NCBI RefSeq assembly: GCF_000690055.1
Contig: NZ_JJNZ01000008.1
Span: forward strand, 1 to 64,000
Reading direction: 5' to 3'
Source of the DNA: Pseudoalteromonas fuliginea
GTDB taxonomy: Bacteria; Pseudomonadota; Gammaproteobacteria; Enterobacterales; Alteromonadaceae
Length of the DNA stretch: 64,000 bases
Below the pieces are notes generated by a model, which did not search any database, was not told where the DNA came from, and saw only the letters and a program-made list of their open reading frames with translations. This document shows, in pieces, positions 39,950-50,188 of the stretch. Both the position numbers and the translations under genes were made by a program. The stretch's first letter is position 1. Each line of letters opens with the position of its first letter.

Positions 39950-42610
39950 TTATAGAGTACGTTGTACTTCAACTGTTTCAAATACTTCGATTTGGTCACC
40001 AACACGTACGTCATTGTAGTTCTTAACGCCGATACCACATTCCATGCCGTTACGAACATCAGCAACATCGTCTTTAAAGCGACGAAGTGACTCAAGCTCA
40101 CCTTCATAGATAACCACGTTTTCACGTAGTACACGGATTGGAGCGCTACGTTTGATAACACCTTCAGTAACCATACAACCAGCAATTGCGCCAATTTTTG
40201 GAGACTTAAATACGTCACGAACTTGAGCAAGACCAATGATTTCTTGTTTAAACTCTGGCGCTAGCATACCTGACATGGCTTGCTTAACTTCTTCGATTAA
40301 GGCATAAATTACGCTGTAATAACGAAGGTCTAAGTTTTCAGTATCAATCACTTTACGAGCAGAAGCATCAGCACGAACGTTAAAGCCAACTACAATTGCG
40401 TTAGACGCTGCAGCTAGGGTTGCATCAGTCTCAGTAATACCACCAACACCTGAACCAACAATCTTCACTTTTACTTCATCAGTAGAAAGCTTAGTTAGTG
40501 AATCAGAGATTGCTTCGATAGAACCTTGAACGTCTGCTTTAAGTACCACGTTAACTTCAGAAACATCGCCTTCAGTCATGTTAGTAAACATGTTTTCAAG
40601 CTTAGCTTTTTGCTGACGTGCTAGCTTAACATCGCGGAACTTACCTTGACGGTATAAAGCAACTTCACGCGCTTTACGCTCATCTTTAACAACAGTCGCT
40701 TCGTCGCCCGCAGCTGGAATACCAGAAAGACCTAAAATCTCAACTGGAATAGATGGACCAGCAGATTTAATGTCTTTACCGTTTTCATCGCGCATTGCAC
40801 GAACACGGCCATACTCAAGACCACATAATACAATGTCACCTTGGTTAAGCGTACCAGATTGAACAAGTACTGATGCTACTGGACCACGGCCTTTATCAAG
40901 ACGAGATTCAATAACAACACCTGCAGCCATACCTTCAGTAGGTGCAGTTAATTCTAAAAGCTCAGATTGCATAAGCACAGCTTCAAGAAGGTCGTCAATA
41001 CCTAAACCAGTTTTAGCTGAGATATGAACATACTGCGTATCGCCGCCCCACTCTTCTGGAATAACGTCAAGTACAGCTAGTTCGTTTTTAACGCGATCTG
41101 GATCTGCGCCTTCTTTATCCATTTTGTTTACAGCAATGATTAAAGGAACGCCAGCTGCACGTGCGTGCTGTACCGCTTCTTTAGTCTGTGGCATAACGCC
41201 ATCATCTGCTGCAACCACTAGGATTACGATATCTGTCGCTTTAGCACCACGAGCACGCATTGATGTAAATGCCGCATGTCCTGGTGTATCTAGGAACGTG
41301 ATCATATTGCCGTTTACATCAACATGGTATGCACCAATATGCTGTGTAATACCACCGGCTTCGCCTGAAGCAACTTTTGCAGAGCGAATATAATCAAGAG
41401 TCGATGTTTTACCGTGGTCAACGTGACCCATAACAGTTACTACTGGAGCACGTGGCTCTGACTTACCATCTTCATGGCGGTCATTAAGTACTGTTTGCTC
41501 TAATTCGTTTTCTTTAACAATGATAACCTTGTGACCCATTTCTTCTGCAACTAATTGTGCAGCTTCTTGGTCAATCACTTGGTTAATGGTAACCATGTCA
41601 CCCATTTTCATCATTGTTTTTACAACTTCAGCGCCTTTAACAGCCATGCGTGATGCAAGCTCAGCTACTGTAATTGTTTCGCTAATACGCACTTCATTTT
41701 TAACATCAACAGTTGGTTTTTGGAAACCATGCTGCAGCGATGCTGGTGCTTTTAACTTAGACTTGTTACGGCCTCTTGACGCTGCAAATTTATCTTTTGC
41801 TGGCGCTTTTTTCTTTTTCTTAGCACGGCGTGTACCTTGCTCATCACGAGCATCGGCAACATCTTCTGCTTCACGTGCGTAAGTAGAAGTCGTAAGATGG
41901 TGATCCGCTGTTTCTTCGCGTTTCTTACGCTCTTCTTCTTCTTTCTTCCAGCGTGCCGAGTTTTCTTCAGCTAGCTTTCTTGCTTCTTCTGCTTGACGTT
42001 TCGCTTCTTCTTCAGCTTTCTTCAATGCGGCCTCTTCTGCTTCTTTTTGCAGACGCTCAGCTTCTATGCGATCTTTCTCAGACTTAGCACTTTGCTCTGG
42101 GGTCATCTGCTTTTGTTTCGCTTTACGCTCTGCATCTGCTTTGCGTTTAGCTTCTTCTTTGGCTTTACGGTCAGCGTCTTCTTTCGCTTTGCGCTCTGCC
42201 TCTTGTTTCGCTTTTAATTCTGCGGCTTCTTGCTCAGCTTTTTGCTGCTCTTCAAGACGTACTTTTTCTTCAGCGGCTAGGCGTGCTTGCTCTTGCTCTT
42301 GTTCCATTGCGCTTTTTTTCACGTACGTACGTGTTTTGCGAACTTCAACTTGAACAGCTTTAGCTTTACCCGTAGAGCCAGTCACACTTAATGTGCTTTT
42401 GCTCTTACGTTGTAAAGTCATACGCGCTGGACCATCTGAACCTGTACCGCCATGATGCTTGCTTAAATGATCAAGTAACGTTGCTTTTTCAGCTTCTGTT
42501 ACATTATCAGTTGCTTGCTTAGTGATACCTGCTTGTGAAAACTGCTGTAGCAATTTATCAACAGTTGTACCTATATCGCCGGCTAGTTTTTCAACATTTA
42601 CTTCTGCCAT
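39950..42610 (-). CDS. infB: Translation initiation factor IF-2
   Basis: GTPase that places initiator fMet-tRNA on the 30S subunit. About 886 residues from the ATG at 42610 ([14 protein letters not shown]); the frame runs on to 42649, inside nusA, which is unlikely to be used. The N-terminal half is a long Ala/Glu/Lys/Arg-rich coiled region (about residues 95-260). G-domain motifs are [13 protein letters not shown] and NKMD. Internal start sites giving a shorter IF2 form are known in E. coli but were not tested here. It lies 25 bases after the nusA stop. Confidence 0.97.
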   Translation of the reverse strand: MAEVNVEKLAGDIGTTVDKLLQQFSQAGITKQATDNVTEAEKATLLDHLSKHHGGTGSDGPARMTLQRKSKSTLSVTGSTGKAKAVQVEVRKTRTYVKKSAMEQEQEQARLAAEEKVRLEEQQKAEQEAAELKAKQEAERKAKEDADRKAKEEAKRKADAERKAKQKQMTPEQSAKSEKDRIEAERLQKEAEEAALKKAEEEAKRQAEEARKLAEENSARWKKEEEERKKREETADHHLTTSTYAREAEDVADARDEQGTRRAKKKKKAPAKDKFAASRGRNKSKLKAPASLQHGFQKPTVDVKNEVRISETITVAELASRMAVKGAEVVKTMMKMGDMVTINQVIDQEAAQLVAEEMGHKVIIVKENELEQTVLNDRHEDGKSEPRAPVVTVMGHVDHGKTSTLDYIRSAKVASGEAGGITQHIGAYHVDVNGNMITFLDTPGHAAFTSMRARGAKATDIVILVVAADDGVMPQTKEAVQHARAAGVPLIIAVNKMDKEGADPDRVKNELAVLDVIPEEWGGDTQYVHISAKTGLGIDDLLEAVLMQSELLELTAPTEGMAAGVVIESRLDKGRGPVASVLVQSGTLNQGDIVLCGLEYGRVRAMRDENGKDIKSAGPSIPVEILGLSGIPAAGDEATVVKDERKAREVALYRQGKFRDVKLARQQKAKLENMFTNMTEGDVSEVNVVLKADVQGSIEAISDSLTKLSTDEVKVKIVGSGVGGITETDATLAAASNAIVVGFNVRADASARKVIDTENLDLRYYSVIYALIEEVKQAMSGMLAPEFKQEIIGLAQVRDVFKSPKIGAIAGCMVTEGVIKRSAPIRVLRENVVIYEGELESLRRFKDDVADVRNGMECGIGVKNYNDVRVGDQIEVFETVEVQRTL

Positions 42611-42635
42611 AGTGTGTAATACCTCCGTTAATAAA

Positions 42636-44135
42636 TTACTCGTCTGCAAACCAACAAATGTTTCGTGCAGCCATAATTAGTTCACCCGCTTTTTCAGATG
42701 AAAGTTCTGTAATATCAACTAATTCGTCAATACCTTGCTCTGCCAAGTCTTCAAGTGTAACAACACCCTTGCTTGCCATAACAAATGCTAAGTGACGCTC
42801 TAAGCCTTCAAGCGCAAGTAAGTCTTCAGCCGGCTCTGCGCCTTCTAAGCTTTCTTCCGTTTTAAGTGCTTTAGTTGTTAATGCATCTTTTGCACGTGAG
42901 CGCAGCAGATCAACTGTTTCTTCGTCTAAGCCATCAATTTCTAAAAATTCAGATGCTGGTACGTACGCTACTTCTTCAAGTGTCGAGAAACCTTCATTTA
43001 TAAGTAATGATGCAAACTCATCATCAATTTCTAAATTTTCAGTGAATAAGTTAAGCAACTTATCTGATTCAGCTTCATTTTTAGTACGCATGTCTTCAAC
43101 AGTCATTACGTTTAGTTCCCAACCTGTTAGTTGGCTTGCTAAACGAACATTTTGACCATTACGACCAATCGCTTGTGCTAGGTTATCTGCATCAACTGCA
43201 ATATCCATTGAGTGAGTGTCTTCATCCATTACGATTGAAGCAACTTCTGCAGGTGACATTGCATTAATAACAAACTGCGCTGGATTATCGTCATAAAGAA
43301 CGATATCAACACGCTCGCCGCCAAGTTCTGACGATACAGCCTGAACACGTGCGCCACGCATACCGACACATGCACCAATTGGGTCAATGCGTTTGTCGTT
43401 AGATTTAACTGCAATTTTAGCGCGAGAACCTGGATCACGCGCAGCTGCACGTAACTCAATCATTTCTTCGCCAATTTCTGGCACCTCAATGCGGAATAGC
43501 TCCATTAGCATTTCAGGCTTAGAACGCGTTACAAATAATTGTGCGCCGCGAGCTTCAGGCTTAACTTCGTATAAAAGGCCACGGATACGGTCACCCGGGC
43601 GGAAGTTTTCACGTGGAAGCATATCATCACGGTAGATAACAGCTTCAGCGTTATTGCCTAAATCAAGAACGATAGAATCACGTGTTGCTTTTTTAACAAC
43701 ACCGGTTACTAACTCACCAACTTGATCTTTGTATGCATCGACTACTAAAGCACGCTCAGCTTCACGTACTTTTTGTACGATTACTTGCTTAGCCATTTGC
43801 GTAGTTATACGGTCAAATTTAATTGAATCTATTTGCTCTTCAACGTAATCGCCCATCTGCAAATCAGGTTCTTCAACCTGCGCAGCTTCTAACGTAATTT
43901 CGCTGTATGGGTTCTCTAAAGAACCATCTTCTAATACTGCTGCAATCTGCCAACGACGGAACGTATCGTAATCGCCGGTCTTACGGTCAATTGCTACACG
44001 TACTTCAATTTCGCCATCATGCTTTTTCTTTGTCGCTGTCGCTAATGCGAACTCTAAAGCTTCAAAAATCTTTTCTTTTGGAACCGCTTTCTCATTGGAA
44101 ACGGCTTCAGCAACCAATAATATCTCTTTTGCCAT
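42636..44135 (-). CDS. nusA: Transcription termination/antitermination factor NusA
   Basis: RNA-polymerase-binding factor for pausing, termination and antitermination. About 499 residues from ATG 44135 ([19 protein letters not shown]), which matches the E. coli N-terminus; the frame to 44168 is a chance extension. The S1 and two KH domains are clear ([45 protein letters not shown]). Two C-terminal helix-hairpin-helix repeats, typical of gammaproteobacterial NusA, follow. Confidence 0.97.
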   Translation of the reverse strand: MAKEILLVAEAVSNEKAVPKEKIFEALEFALATATKKKHDGEIEVRVAIDRKTGDYDTFRRWQIAAVLEDGSLENPYSEITLEAAQVEEPDLQMGDYVEEQIDSIKFDRITTQMAKQVIVQKVREAERALVVDAYKDQVGELVTGVVKKATRDSIVLDLGNNAEAVIYRDDMLPRENFRPGDRIRGLLYEVKPEARGAQLFVTRSKPEMLMELFRIEVPEIGEEMIELRAAARDPGSRAKIAVKSNDKRIDPIGACVGMRGARVQAVSSELGGERVDIVLYDDNPAQFVINAMSPAEVASIVMDEDTHSMDIAVDADNLAQAIGRNGQNVRLASQLTGWELNVMTVEDMRTKNEAESDKLLNLFTENLEIDDEFASLLINEGFSTLEEVAYVPASEFLEIDGLDEETVDLLRSRAKDALTTKALKTEESLEGAEPAEDLLALEGLERHLAFVMASKGVVTLEDLAEQGIDELVDITELSSEKAGELIMAARNICWFADE

Positions 44136-44174
44136 GGGTAATGCCTCGCTTGCCCTATTCCTTCGCACTCGAAT

Positions 44175-44630
44175 TTAAAACTTAGCGATTAAATTCGCAC
44201 GTTCGATGTTACTAAGCATGATTAGATGCTCTGCACCATCACTAGATAGTGTGATCATATCGCTGCTAACTGCTACTAAGTCGCCCTTAAAATTACGGCG
44301 ACCATCCTGTGGAAGTTTGGTACGCACGCGTACTTCCTCTCCTTGCGCCTGCTCGTAATGATCTTGTTTGAATAATAGACGATCAACACCAGGAGACGAT
44401 ACTTCCAAATCATATTCATTTGTAATTGGGTCTTCGACGTCTAAAATCGCACTAATTTGGCGACTTGCATCCGCACAGTTATCAACTGAGATCCCATCCT
44501 CATGAGCAATATACACTCTTAAGGTAGAATGGCGACCCGCTTGTACAAACTCAAGACCATGTAATTCAAAGCCTAACATTTCTACCGCTGGCGATAACAT
44601 GGTTACTAAATCTTGTTCAAGTTTTGTCAC
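44175..44630 (-). CDS. rimP: Ribosome maturation factor RimP
   Basis: Needed for 30S maturation. About 151 residues. I choose the GTG at 44630 because GGAGG lies six bases before it, the resulting VTKLEQDLVTMLSPAVEMLG aligns with the E. coli N-terminus, and the upstream ATG at 44651 falls within the T-run of a terminator. Conserved pieces are DGISVDNCADASRQISAILD and EVSSPGVDRLLF. nusA follows about 40 bases downstream. Confidence 0.95.
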   Translation of the reverse strand: MTKLEQDLVTMLSPAVEMLGFELHGLEFVQAGRHSTLRVYIAHEDGISVDNCADASRQISAILDVEDPITNEYDLEVSSPGVDRLLFKQDHYEQAQGEEVRVRTKLPQDGRRNFKGDLVAVSSDMITLSSDGAEHLIMLSNIERANLIAKF

Positions 44631-44647
44631 GAAAATCCTCCATACAA

Positions 44648-44670
44648 ACAAAAAAAGGGCTTATAGCCCT
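44648..44670 (-). terminator. Terminator/attenuator between metY and rimP
   Basis: AGGGCT (44656-44661) pairs with AGCCCT (44665-44670) around TAT, and the minus strand continues with TTTTTTTG. It lies immediately before the rimP ribosome binding site, so it would release the tRNA and limit read-through into rimP-nusA-infB. NusA could antiterminate here; this is inference. Confidence 0.8.
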
Positions 44671-44736
44671 AAAATACTGAGTTTAAGTTTTGATTTGATG
44701 ACAAAAGCCATAAATCGAAAGGTGCAGATACAACAA

Positions 44737-44757
44737 CGCCCCGAACCAAGCGGGGCG
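44737..44757 (-). terminator. GC-rich hairpin downstream of metY
   Basis: CGCCCCG pairs with CGGGGCG over 7 bp around a 7-base loop (44737-44757). The bases after it on the minus strand (TTGTTGTATC) are only partly T, so it is a weak terminator or a processing barrier at the tRNA precursor 3' side. Confidence 0.55.
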
Positions 44758-44910
44758 TCACACCAATAAAGCATAAAACTGTGTGGCCGAGGGCCGAGCT
44801 TGGTTGCGAGTCAGTAACTGACCAAATTAAACTACATTAGCCTAAACGCAAAACGCGCATTACTTAGAATGCGCGATATAAATTAATAAGCTTACACTTA
44901 TTAGTAGAAT

Positions 44911-44987
<77 letters not shown>

Positions 44988-45056
44988 CCAATAGATATTA
45001 AACCTTAATTTAATATCGCTGTTAGCGGTTATACAACACACTAAACAATGGCGGCT

Positions 45057-45085
45057 ATTATAAGGATGTGCGGGATAATTAGCAA
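45057..45085 (-). promoter_or_regulatory. Sigma-70 promoter of the metY-rimP-nusA-infB operon
   Basis: On the minus strand, TTGCTA (45080-45085) and TATAAT (45057-45062) are 17 bp apart, with a perfect -10 box. The start would be about 60 bases before the tRNA 5' end. Confidence 0.8.
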
Positions 45086-45555
45086 CCATAATAACTAATA
45101 AGTTTATAAAATTTGCAATTCGTCAAGTTGTTAATTTAATGTATTACAAATTAACATTTGTTGTAATAACCTTTAGGGCCTCATTATCTTGCGAGCCTAA
45201 ATTTAAAGCACCCGTTTAGCTTCTACGCAAGGCTGTGTCGATCATGTGTGGTTATTCCTCACAAATAAGCGATAGCACAGCATAAATGCCAAACATACGC
45301 TGTCCTTAGGTAAAACAGATTTAATCCTCAAAGATCAACAACCCCAATCGTAGCATTGAAGTAAATATTAAACAGCCATCCCAATGAATAGATAATCAAT
45401 CTCATTAACAAAAACAAAATAAATAAAATCAGTAACTTATTAATTAAACCCTCTATTTAAGCCAATAAACCCGTGCGGTTTCAACTTCTCTAGCTATAAT
45501 AAAAGCAACGAAAGCAATAACAATCACAATCACACTTAATGCAAAGAGGCATTTA
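45086..45555. other. 470-base gap upstream of metY
   Basis: AT-rich non-coding sequence between the divergent metY promoter and the globin-like gene. No coding frame, tRNA or strong dyad was recognised. The right end should hold the promoter for the globin-like gene. Confidence 0.5.
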
Positions 45556-46017
45556 ATGAACACAAACCAATCAGTATTATTAAAAAGCCTACAGATTGTT
45601 AAGCCGAATTTCCATGCTTTTACAGCACGCTTTCATCGTAAATTAGCAGAATCAGGTATTGTAATGAATTACCCAACTGCAAATCAATTCAACGAAAAAA
45701 GTTATACGTTTTACTGCGTGCTAGAGCGCATAATTAAACATTTAGATAATCCATCTTCTGTCACTCCTTTTTTAACACATTATTTAGAACACCTAAATAA
45801 ACGTAATATTCAGCAAACTGATATTAAAATATTGTGTGATATTTTTTACGCTACTTTAGAAGCTCATCTTGGTCAGCATTTTTGCTTACAAAGCCAAACC
45901 GCATGGCAAGAATTTCTAACCTTTTTTGAAAACTGCACTAACAGTTCACTTTTCAATATAAGTAACGTTATTTCACTTCAACAACGAATAAGCAAAACAA
46001 AAAATAATACCAATTAG
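45556..46017 (+). CDS. Globin-like protein
   Basis: A 153-residue helical protein whose pattern fits the globin fold of flavohaemoglobins without the reductase: LQIVKPNFHAFTARFHRKL as helix A/B, then YLEHLNKRNIQ with His79 as candidate proximal haem ligand, then ILCDIFYATLEAHLGQHF and AWQEFLTFF as helices G and H. No distal Tyr-Gln pair is obvious, so haem binding is uncertain; it may be a globin-coupled-sensor-like or non-haem member. It lies 300 bases before a photolyase-like gene on the same strand. Confidence 0.5.
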   Translation: MNTNQSVLLKSLQIVKPNFHAFTARFHRKLAESGIVMNYPTANQFNEKSYTFYCVLERIIKHLDNPSSVTPFLTHYLEHLNKRNIQQTDIKILCDIFYATLEAHLGQHFCLQSQTAWQEFLTFFENCTNSSLFNISNVISLQQRISKTKNNTN

Positions 46018-46317
46018 AACCTGTATTTATTGCCCATTCTTTTATAACAAATGCGCTTATATATAAGTAGGTATTGAAATACATATAAGCTAAGCATAAC
46101 AACACTCAAGTTTATAATGAGCCGGTTAAGCTTCATTAAGTAGTAAAAAACAGCCCCTTATAAAACTAGCAAAGCTCAATACCTTTTTAGAATTAGCTCA
46201 TCGAGCATTAAAAACACCAGCTATTGTAAAACTCCACGCATAATTAAGCGGTACTACAACACCTTTAAAAGATCGTTTTACGACACTTTGGCGTACTAAA
46301 CATATTTGGTTCTAAGT
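46018..46317. other. 300-base gap before the photolyase gene
   Basis: No intact gene. A short frame around 46150-46250 reads as plausible protein but is broken by a stop and has no start site, so I do not call it. The gap may hold the promoter for the photolyase-related gene. Confidence 0.4.
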
Positions 46318-47871
46318 ATGAAACACTATAAAACACTCAGGCTTATTTTGGGCGACCAACTAAACCCATCGCATTCTTGGTTTAAACAAAAAGATAATGA
46401 AACCCTTTATATTATTGCTGAACTTGCACAAGAAACTCATTATGTTAAACACCATATCCAAAAATTATGTGCTTTTTTCCATGCTATGGAAAACTTTGCT
46501 TCAGCGTTAAGCCATGCTGGTTTTAATGTATTGCATTTAACCTTAGATGAGACTTGTAACGACAACAATTTACCCGATTTGCTTAACCGTATTGCAAAAC
46601 AATATCAGTGCTCGGCAATAGAGTATCAATACCCTGATGAATTTAGACTTCACTCGCAATTAGAACAATTTAAAAAAACGCATATGCTAAGTGTGAGGGC
46701 TGTGGATAGCGAACATTTTTTGTTCCCCTTTTCACAAATTAAAAAACGCTTTGTAAAAAATAAACATGTAACGATGGAGCATTTTTATCGCGATATGCGC
46801 AAGCAGTTTGATATTTTAATGGACTCCGGTAAGCCTGAAGGAGGTAAATGGAATTTTGATAGTAACAACAGAAATAAATTTTCTAAGAACGACATACACG
46901 ACATCCCCTCTCCAAAGCTATTTACTAATGATGTAAAGTCAATTATATCTCGCTTAAACAAACATAAAGTCGCTTATTTTGGCAGTATAGATAATCAACT
47001 CACTTGGCCAACAACGCGAAAGCAAGCAATTAGTAGCCTTGATTACTTTTGTGAATATTTGCTCGTTAATTTTGGCAAATTTCAAGATGCTATGACTGAC
47101 CAGAGTAAGCATAATACTAGCCTTTACCATAGCCGTTTATCATTTGCTTTAAATACAAAAATACTACACCCGCTTTATGTAATTAAACGCGTAATTACTG
47201 AATATAAACAAAGACCCAGCGAAATATCCATTTCACAAGTCGAAGGTTTTATAAGGCAAATACTGGGTTGGAGAGAATACGTACGCGCCATCTATTGGGT
47301 TAACATGCCCGACTACGCAACTAAAAATCAACTACAAGCCAATAATAAGATGCCATCCTATTTTTGGACTGGCTCTACTAAAATGAATTGTTTAAGCCAC
47401 GCACTTACACAAAGTTTAGAAACCTCATACGCGCATCATATTCAGCGCTTAATGGTTATTGGAAACTTTTGTATGCTCACGGGAATTAATCCTGATGACG
47501 TAGATAATTGGTATTTAGGTGTCTATATAGATGCAATCGAGTGGGTAGAAATGCCTAATACTCGAGGAATGAGCCAATTTTCCGATGATGGCATTATTGC
47601 TACAAAACCCTACGCAGCAAGCGGAAACTATATTAATAAAATGAGCGATTATTGCAAGCGTTGCCAATACGATGTTAAACAAAAAGTGGGAGAAAAAGCA
47701 TGCCCCCTTAATAGTCTGTACTGGAACTTTATGCACACCCACCGCAGTAAATTAGAGAAAAACCCGCGTATAGGCATGGTTTATAAAAACTGGGACCGAC
47801 AAACCGAAGAGCAAAAAACGGTGCTATTAAAACAAGCTGCTGCGCATTTAATTGATTTAGAAAGTTTGTGA
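46318..47871 (+). CDS. Photolyase/cryptochrome-related protein (FeS-BCP type)
   Basis: A 517-residue flavoprotein of the deoxyribodipyrimidine-photolyase-related group, which includes PhrB, a (6-4) photolyase with a 4Fe-4S cluster. The N-terminal DPRP domain begins KTLRLILGDQLNPSHSWF. The FAD region includes VEGFIRQILGWREYVRAIYW and ARGMSQFSDDG-like MPNTRGMSQFSDDG. Four candidate cluster cysteines occur in GNFCMLTG, YCKRC and KACPLN. I use the ATG at 46318; a TTG at 46306 is weaker. It probably repairs UV-damaged DNA in light. Confidence 0.92.
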   Translation: MKHYKTLRLILGDQLNPSHSWFKQKDNETLYIIAELAQETHYVKHHIQKLCAFFHAMENFASALSHAGFNVLHLTLDETCNDNNLPDLLNRIAKQYQCSAIEYQYPDEFRLHSQLEQFKKTHMLSVRAVDSEHFLFPFSQIKKRFVKNKHVTMEHFYRDMRKQFDILMDSGKPEGGKWNFDSNNRNKFSKNDIHDIPSPKLFTNDVKSIISRLNKHKVAYFGSIDNQLTWPTTRKQAISSLDYFCEYLLVNFGKFQDAMTDQSKHNTSLYHSRLSFALNTKILHPLYVIKRVITEYKQRPSEISISQVEGFIRQILGWREYVRAIYWVNMPDYATKNQLQANNKMPSYFWTGSTKMNCLSHALTQSLETSYAHHIQRLMVIGNFCMLTGINPDDVDNWYLGVYIDAIEWVEMPNTRGMSQFSDDGIIATKPYAASGNYINKMSDYCKRCQYDVKQKVGEKACPLNSLYWNFMHTHRSKLEKNPRIGMVYKNWDRQTEEQKTVLLKQAAAHLIDLESL

Positions 47872-47981
47872 TATATAAAACAGGTAAACTTGTTAATTAA
47901 ATGTTTAATTCTTCTGTCATTGTAATGTAATAGCGCTATCTTTTAATAGCGTTAATTTTTAAATACAGCAATGAGATAAAA

Positions 47982-48995
47982 ATGAAAAAAATATTAACGT
48001 CGGCAATTATATTACTTACAAGTATCAACCAAGCACACGCATTTAGCCAAGAAACCCATAAGCGGATTGTTATTGACGCTGTAAGTTATATGGAGCAAAA
48101 CCCACAATCAACGCAATATGCAGCACTGTCGCAATATGCTTTACAAAATAAAATGTCAGTCTCACAACTGGCTGAGCTACTAGGGCAAGCAGCCTATGAT
48201 GTTGATGATTTTGAAGATACTTTTTTATGTGGTGCCATTACAGGCTCTTGTGTCCAAGCTCCTCTTTGGGGCGCGGCTGAAAGCATTGTAAAATATACTA
48301 GCTATTGGCACTTTCAAAACCATACGCAAGGCGCTGATCAGCATGGTAATGATTTTGGCGGCTATAACTACGACAAACTCACTGTATGGGGCACCATTGA
48401 TAGCTTAGCTGCGGCTTGGTTAAAAGGAGACTATTTAGATGATGGAAAGGGAAGAGAAACGGGCTGGTTTAATGCTGACTCTTCAAAATATAATAGTTAT
48501 GACATTACCGAAGCTCATTACCGAATTGATAGTCAATCAAACTATAGTATGTATAATGATTTTGAAAAAATCCCTTTTCAACCAATCGATAACTTAGGCC
48601 AATACTGGTTTCAAAGCTATTTAGACAGTGGTAATCCACAGGTACTGGGCTTTGTATTTCATACAACTGATTTACTTCAGCCGCATCACACATGGACAAC
48701 TTCAGATTTAAATCACTCTAGCTGGGAAGGCTGGATAAAGGATTATTATGATCAAGAACAACTCAATGATCCTAGCTTAATACGTCAAGCAATAAATACC
48801 TTTTCACCGTTAGATAAAGCCTCAACGGATGTACGTCCATTGCTAACCCAAGGCGGCTCTTTTTCGTACGCTCAAGGAGGTATTGTGCTTAATTCGGAAG
48901 ATCATTACGACCGTGTTGATACCGCAAAACAAGTTATCCCTCATGCTATTGCAATGGTTGTACATTTATTAAATCATGCCATGGTTGCCCGCTAA
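47982..48995 (+). CDS. Secreted phospholipase C/P1-nuclease-like protein
   Basis: A 337-residue protein with a signal peptide ending at AHA, so that mature residue 1 is Phe, followed by SQETHKRIVIDA. An aromatic N-terminus with a nearby His is typical of the zinc-dependent phospholipase C/S1-P1 nuclease superfamily. Further ligand candidates are YWHFQNH and GFVFHTTDLLQPHH, the latter like the H-x3-D-x2-P-x-H motif of that fold. The enzyme would act outside the cytoplasm on phospholipid or nucleic acid. Its stop overlaps the start of a PpiC-type gene by one base, which suggests a dedicated folding partner. Confidence 0.65.
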   Translation: MKKILTSAIILLTSINQAHAFSQETHKRIVIDAVSYMEQNPQSTQYAALSQYALQNKMSVSQLAELLGQAAYDVDDFEDTFLCGAITGSCVQAPLWGAAESIVKYTSYWHFQNHTQGADQHGNDFGGYNYDKLTVWGTIDSLAAAWLKGDYLDDGKGRETGWFNADSSKYNSYDITEAHYRIDSQSNYSMYNDFEKIPFQPIDNLGQYWFQSYLDSGNPQVLGFVFHTTDLLQPHHTWTTSDLNHSSWEGWIKDYYDQEQLNDPSLIRQAINTFSPLDKASTDVRPLLTQGGSFSYAQGGIVLNSEDHYDRVDTAKQVIPHAIAMVVHLLNHAMVAR

Positions 48996-50188
48996 TGAGG
49001 TATTTAGTCTACCTATGTGTAGTAATGTTTGGGCTGCTTTACAGCAGCCAAGCATTTACGAGTGTTGAAAAGTACACACCCGCTGAAATACAGTTGATGC
49101 ATCAAATATATCAACAGCAAAATAGTGACATTAGTCTTTCGCAAACACGCTATCGTTTATACGAGAACCAATTTTTACTAAGTGAAGCAAAACGCCTAAT
49201 GCCCAACAAGGTAGCGCGTTTGTCTGATGTCGGTTTTACCACCGGTTACCATGTAGAGCGCTACCTAAATAACCTTTTTATAAATCAACTACATTTGCCA
49301 CCGAGCATCGAAGCTTCTAATAATGTTAAACATTTTACGGCCAGCTGGCTTACGAACACATTAGGTGAATATCCTGCGAATGGACAATATTCTGAAACGC
49401 AAAAAAACACATTAAATTTAGTAAAACTTGAAAATTTTGCGTTTCCTGCAATGTCTGTTTATGACTTCATTAAACCACTTTCTATGCAAATACGGTTTAG
49501 ATTGCATCAAGGCGATAACCAGTTATTTCATACAGAAATAGCTAAAAAGCATCAATATTTTATAAATTTAGAAAAAGCGACCAACGCGTTTAAAGCAAAA
49601 GATATCAACATTGATAATTTAATAAGCATTGCTCAAGGTGACATCTTACGCCCTTCGATTCAAAGCTGGCTTGGCGTAAAAGACATGATGCATGGACAAA
49701 GCCCGATACTCGAACAATTAGAAAAACAAGTTTCCGAACAACAAATAAATCAGTATTACCAAAAGAATAAAAGTCGCTTCAAATATTTATACCAAATAAC
49801 AGCCCAAGGTGCTGAATTTAAAAACAGAAATGACGCGGTTAAATTTAAAAATGAGGTAGCAAAGAGTACTTTCAAAGTTGCTTTAAAAGCGGCTAATATG
49901 AATGATATTTATAGTAAATTTAATAATAATATCAATCGAGAGCATAAAAAGGAGTGGGTAGTACAACTTGCATTTACTCAAAATGAGAATGAGCTTTCTG
50001 AAGTCATTCGTTCGCCAACGGGATTATGGGTTGTGGTGTTAACTAGTGACTATGAATATAAATATTTTGCAGCAACGGGCCAAACAGTTCGCTATCAAGC
50101 GATTAAGTCTGTGGCGTTACAAAATGCGCATCAGCAATACCAGCAAAAGTGGGCTGCGTGGCACACACAAAATGAGATTAAGTTATGA
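48995..50188 (+). CDS. Exported PpiC/parvulin-type peptidyl-prolyl isomerase
   Basis: A 397-residue protein with signal peptide MRYLVYLCVVMFGLLYSSQA. The N-terminal part is helical; residues about 240-355 fit a divergent parvulin domain after VSEQQINQYYQKNKSRFKY, as in SurA/PrsA-like foldases. Active-site residues are not clear, so it may be a chaperone only. It starts at the stop of the phospholipase-like gene and its own stop overlaps the next ATG (ATGA), so three genes form one unit. Confidence 0.65.
   Translation: MRYLVYLCVVMFGLLYSSQAFTSVEKYTPAEIQLMHQIYQQQNSDISLSQTRYRLYENQFLLSEAKRLMPNKVARLSDVGFTTGYHVERYLNNLFINQLHLPPSIEASNNVKHFTASWLTNTLGEYPANGQYSETQKNTLNLVKLENFAFPAMSVYDFIKPLSMQIRFRLHQGDNQLFHTEIAKKHQYFINLEKATNAFKAKDINIDNLISIAQGDILRPSIQSWLGVKDMMHGQSPILEQLEKQVSEQQINQYYQKNKSRFKYLYQITAQGAEFKNRNDAVKFKNEVAKSTFKVALKAANMNDIYSKFNNNINREHKKEWVVQLAFTQNENELSEVIRSPTGLWVVVLTSDYEYKYFAATGQTVRYQAIKSVALQNAHQQYQQKWAAWHTQNEIKL

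Noticed and set aside
41993-42353. Ser/Phe/Ala-rich plus-strand frames opposite infB
   Set aside because: Mirror of the repetitive Glu/Lys/Ala codons of the IF-2 N-terminal region; compositional artefact.
46130-46310. Protein-like reading frame upstream of the photolyase gene
   Set aside because: Interrupted by a stop, no start codon and no recognised similarity.
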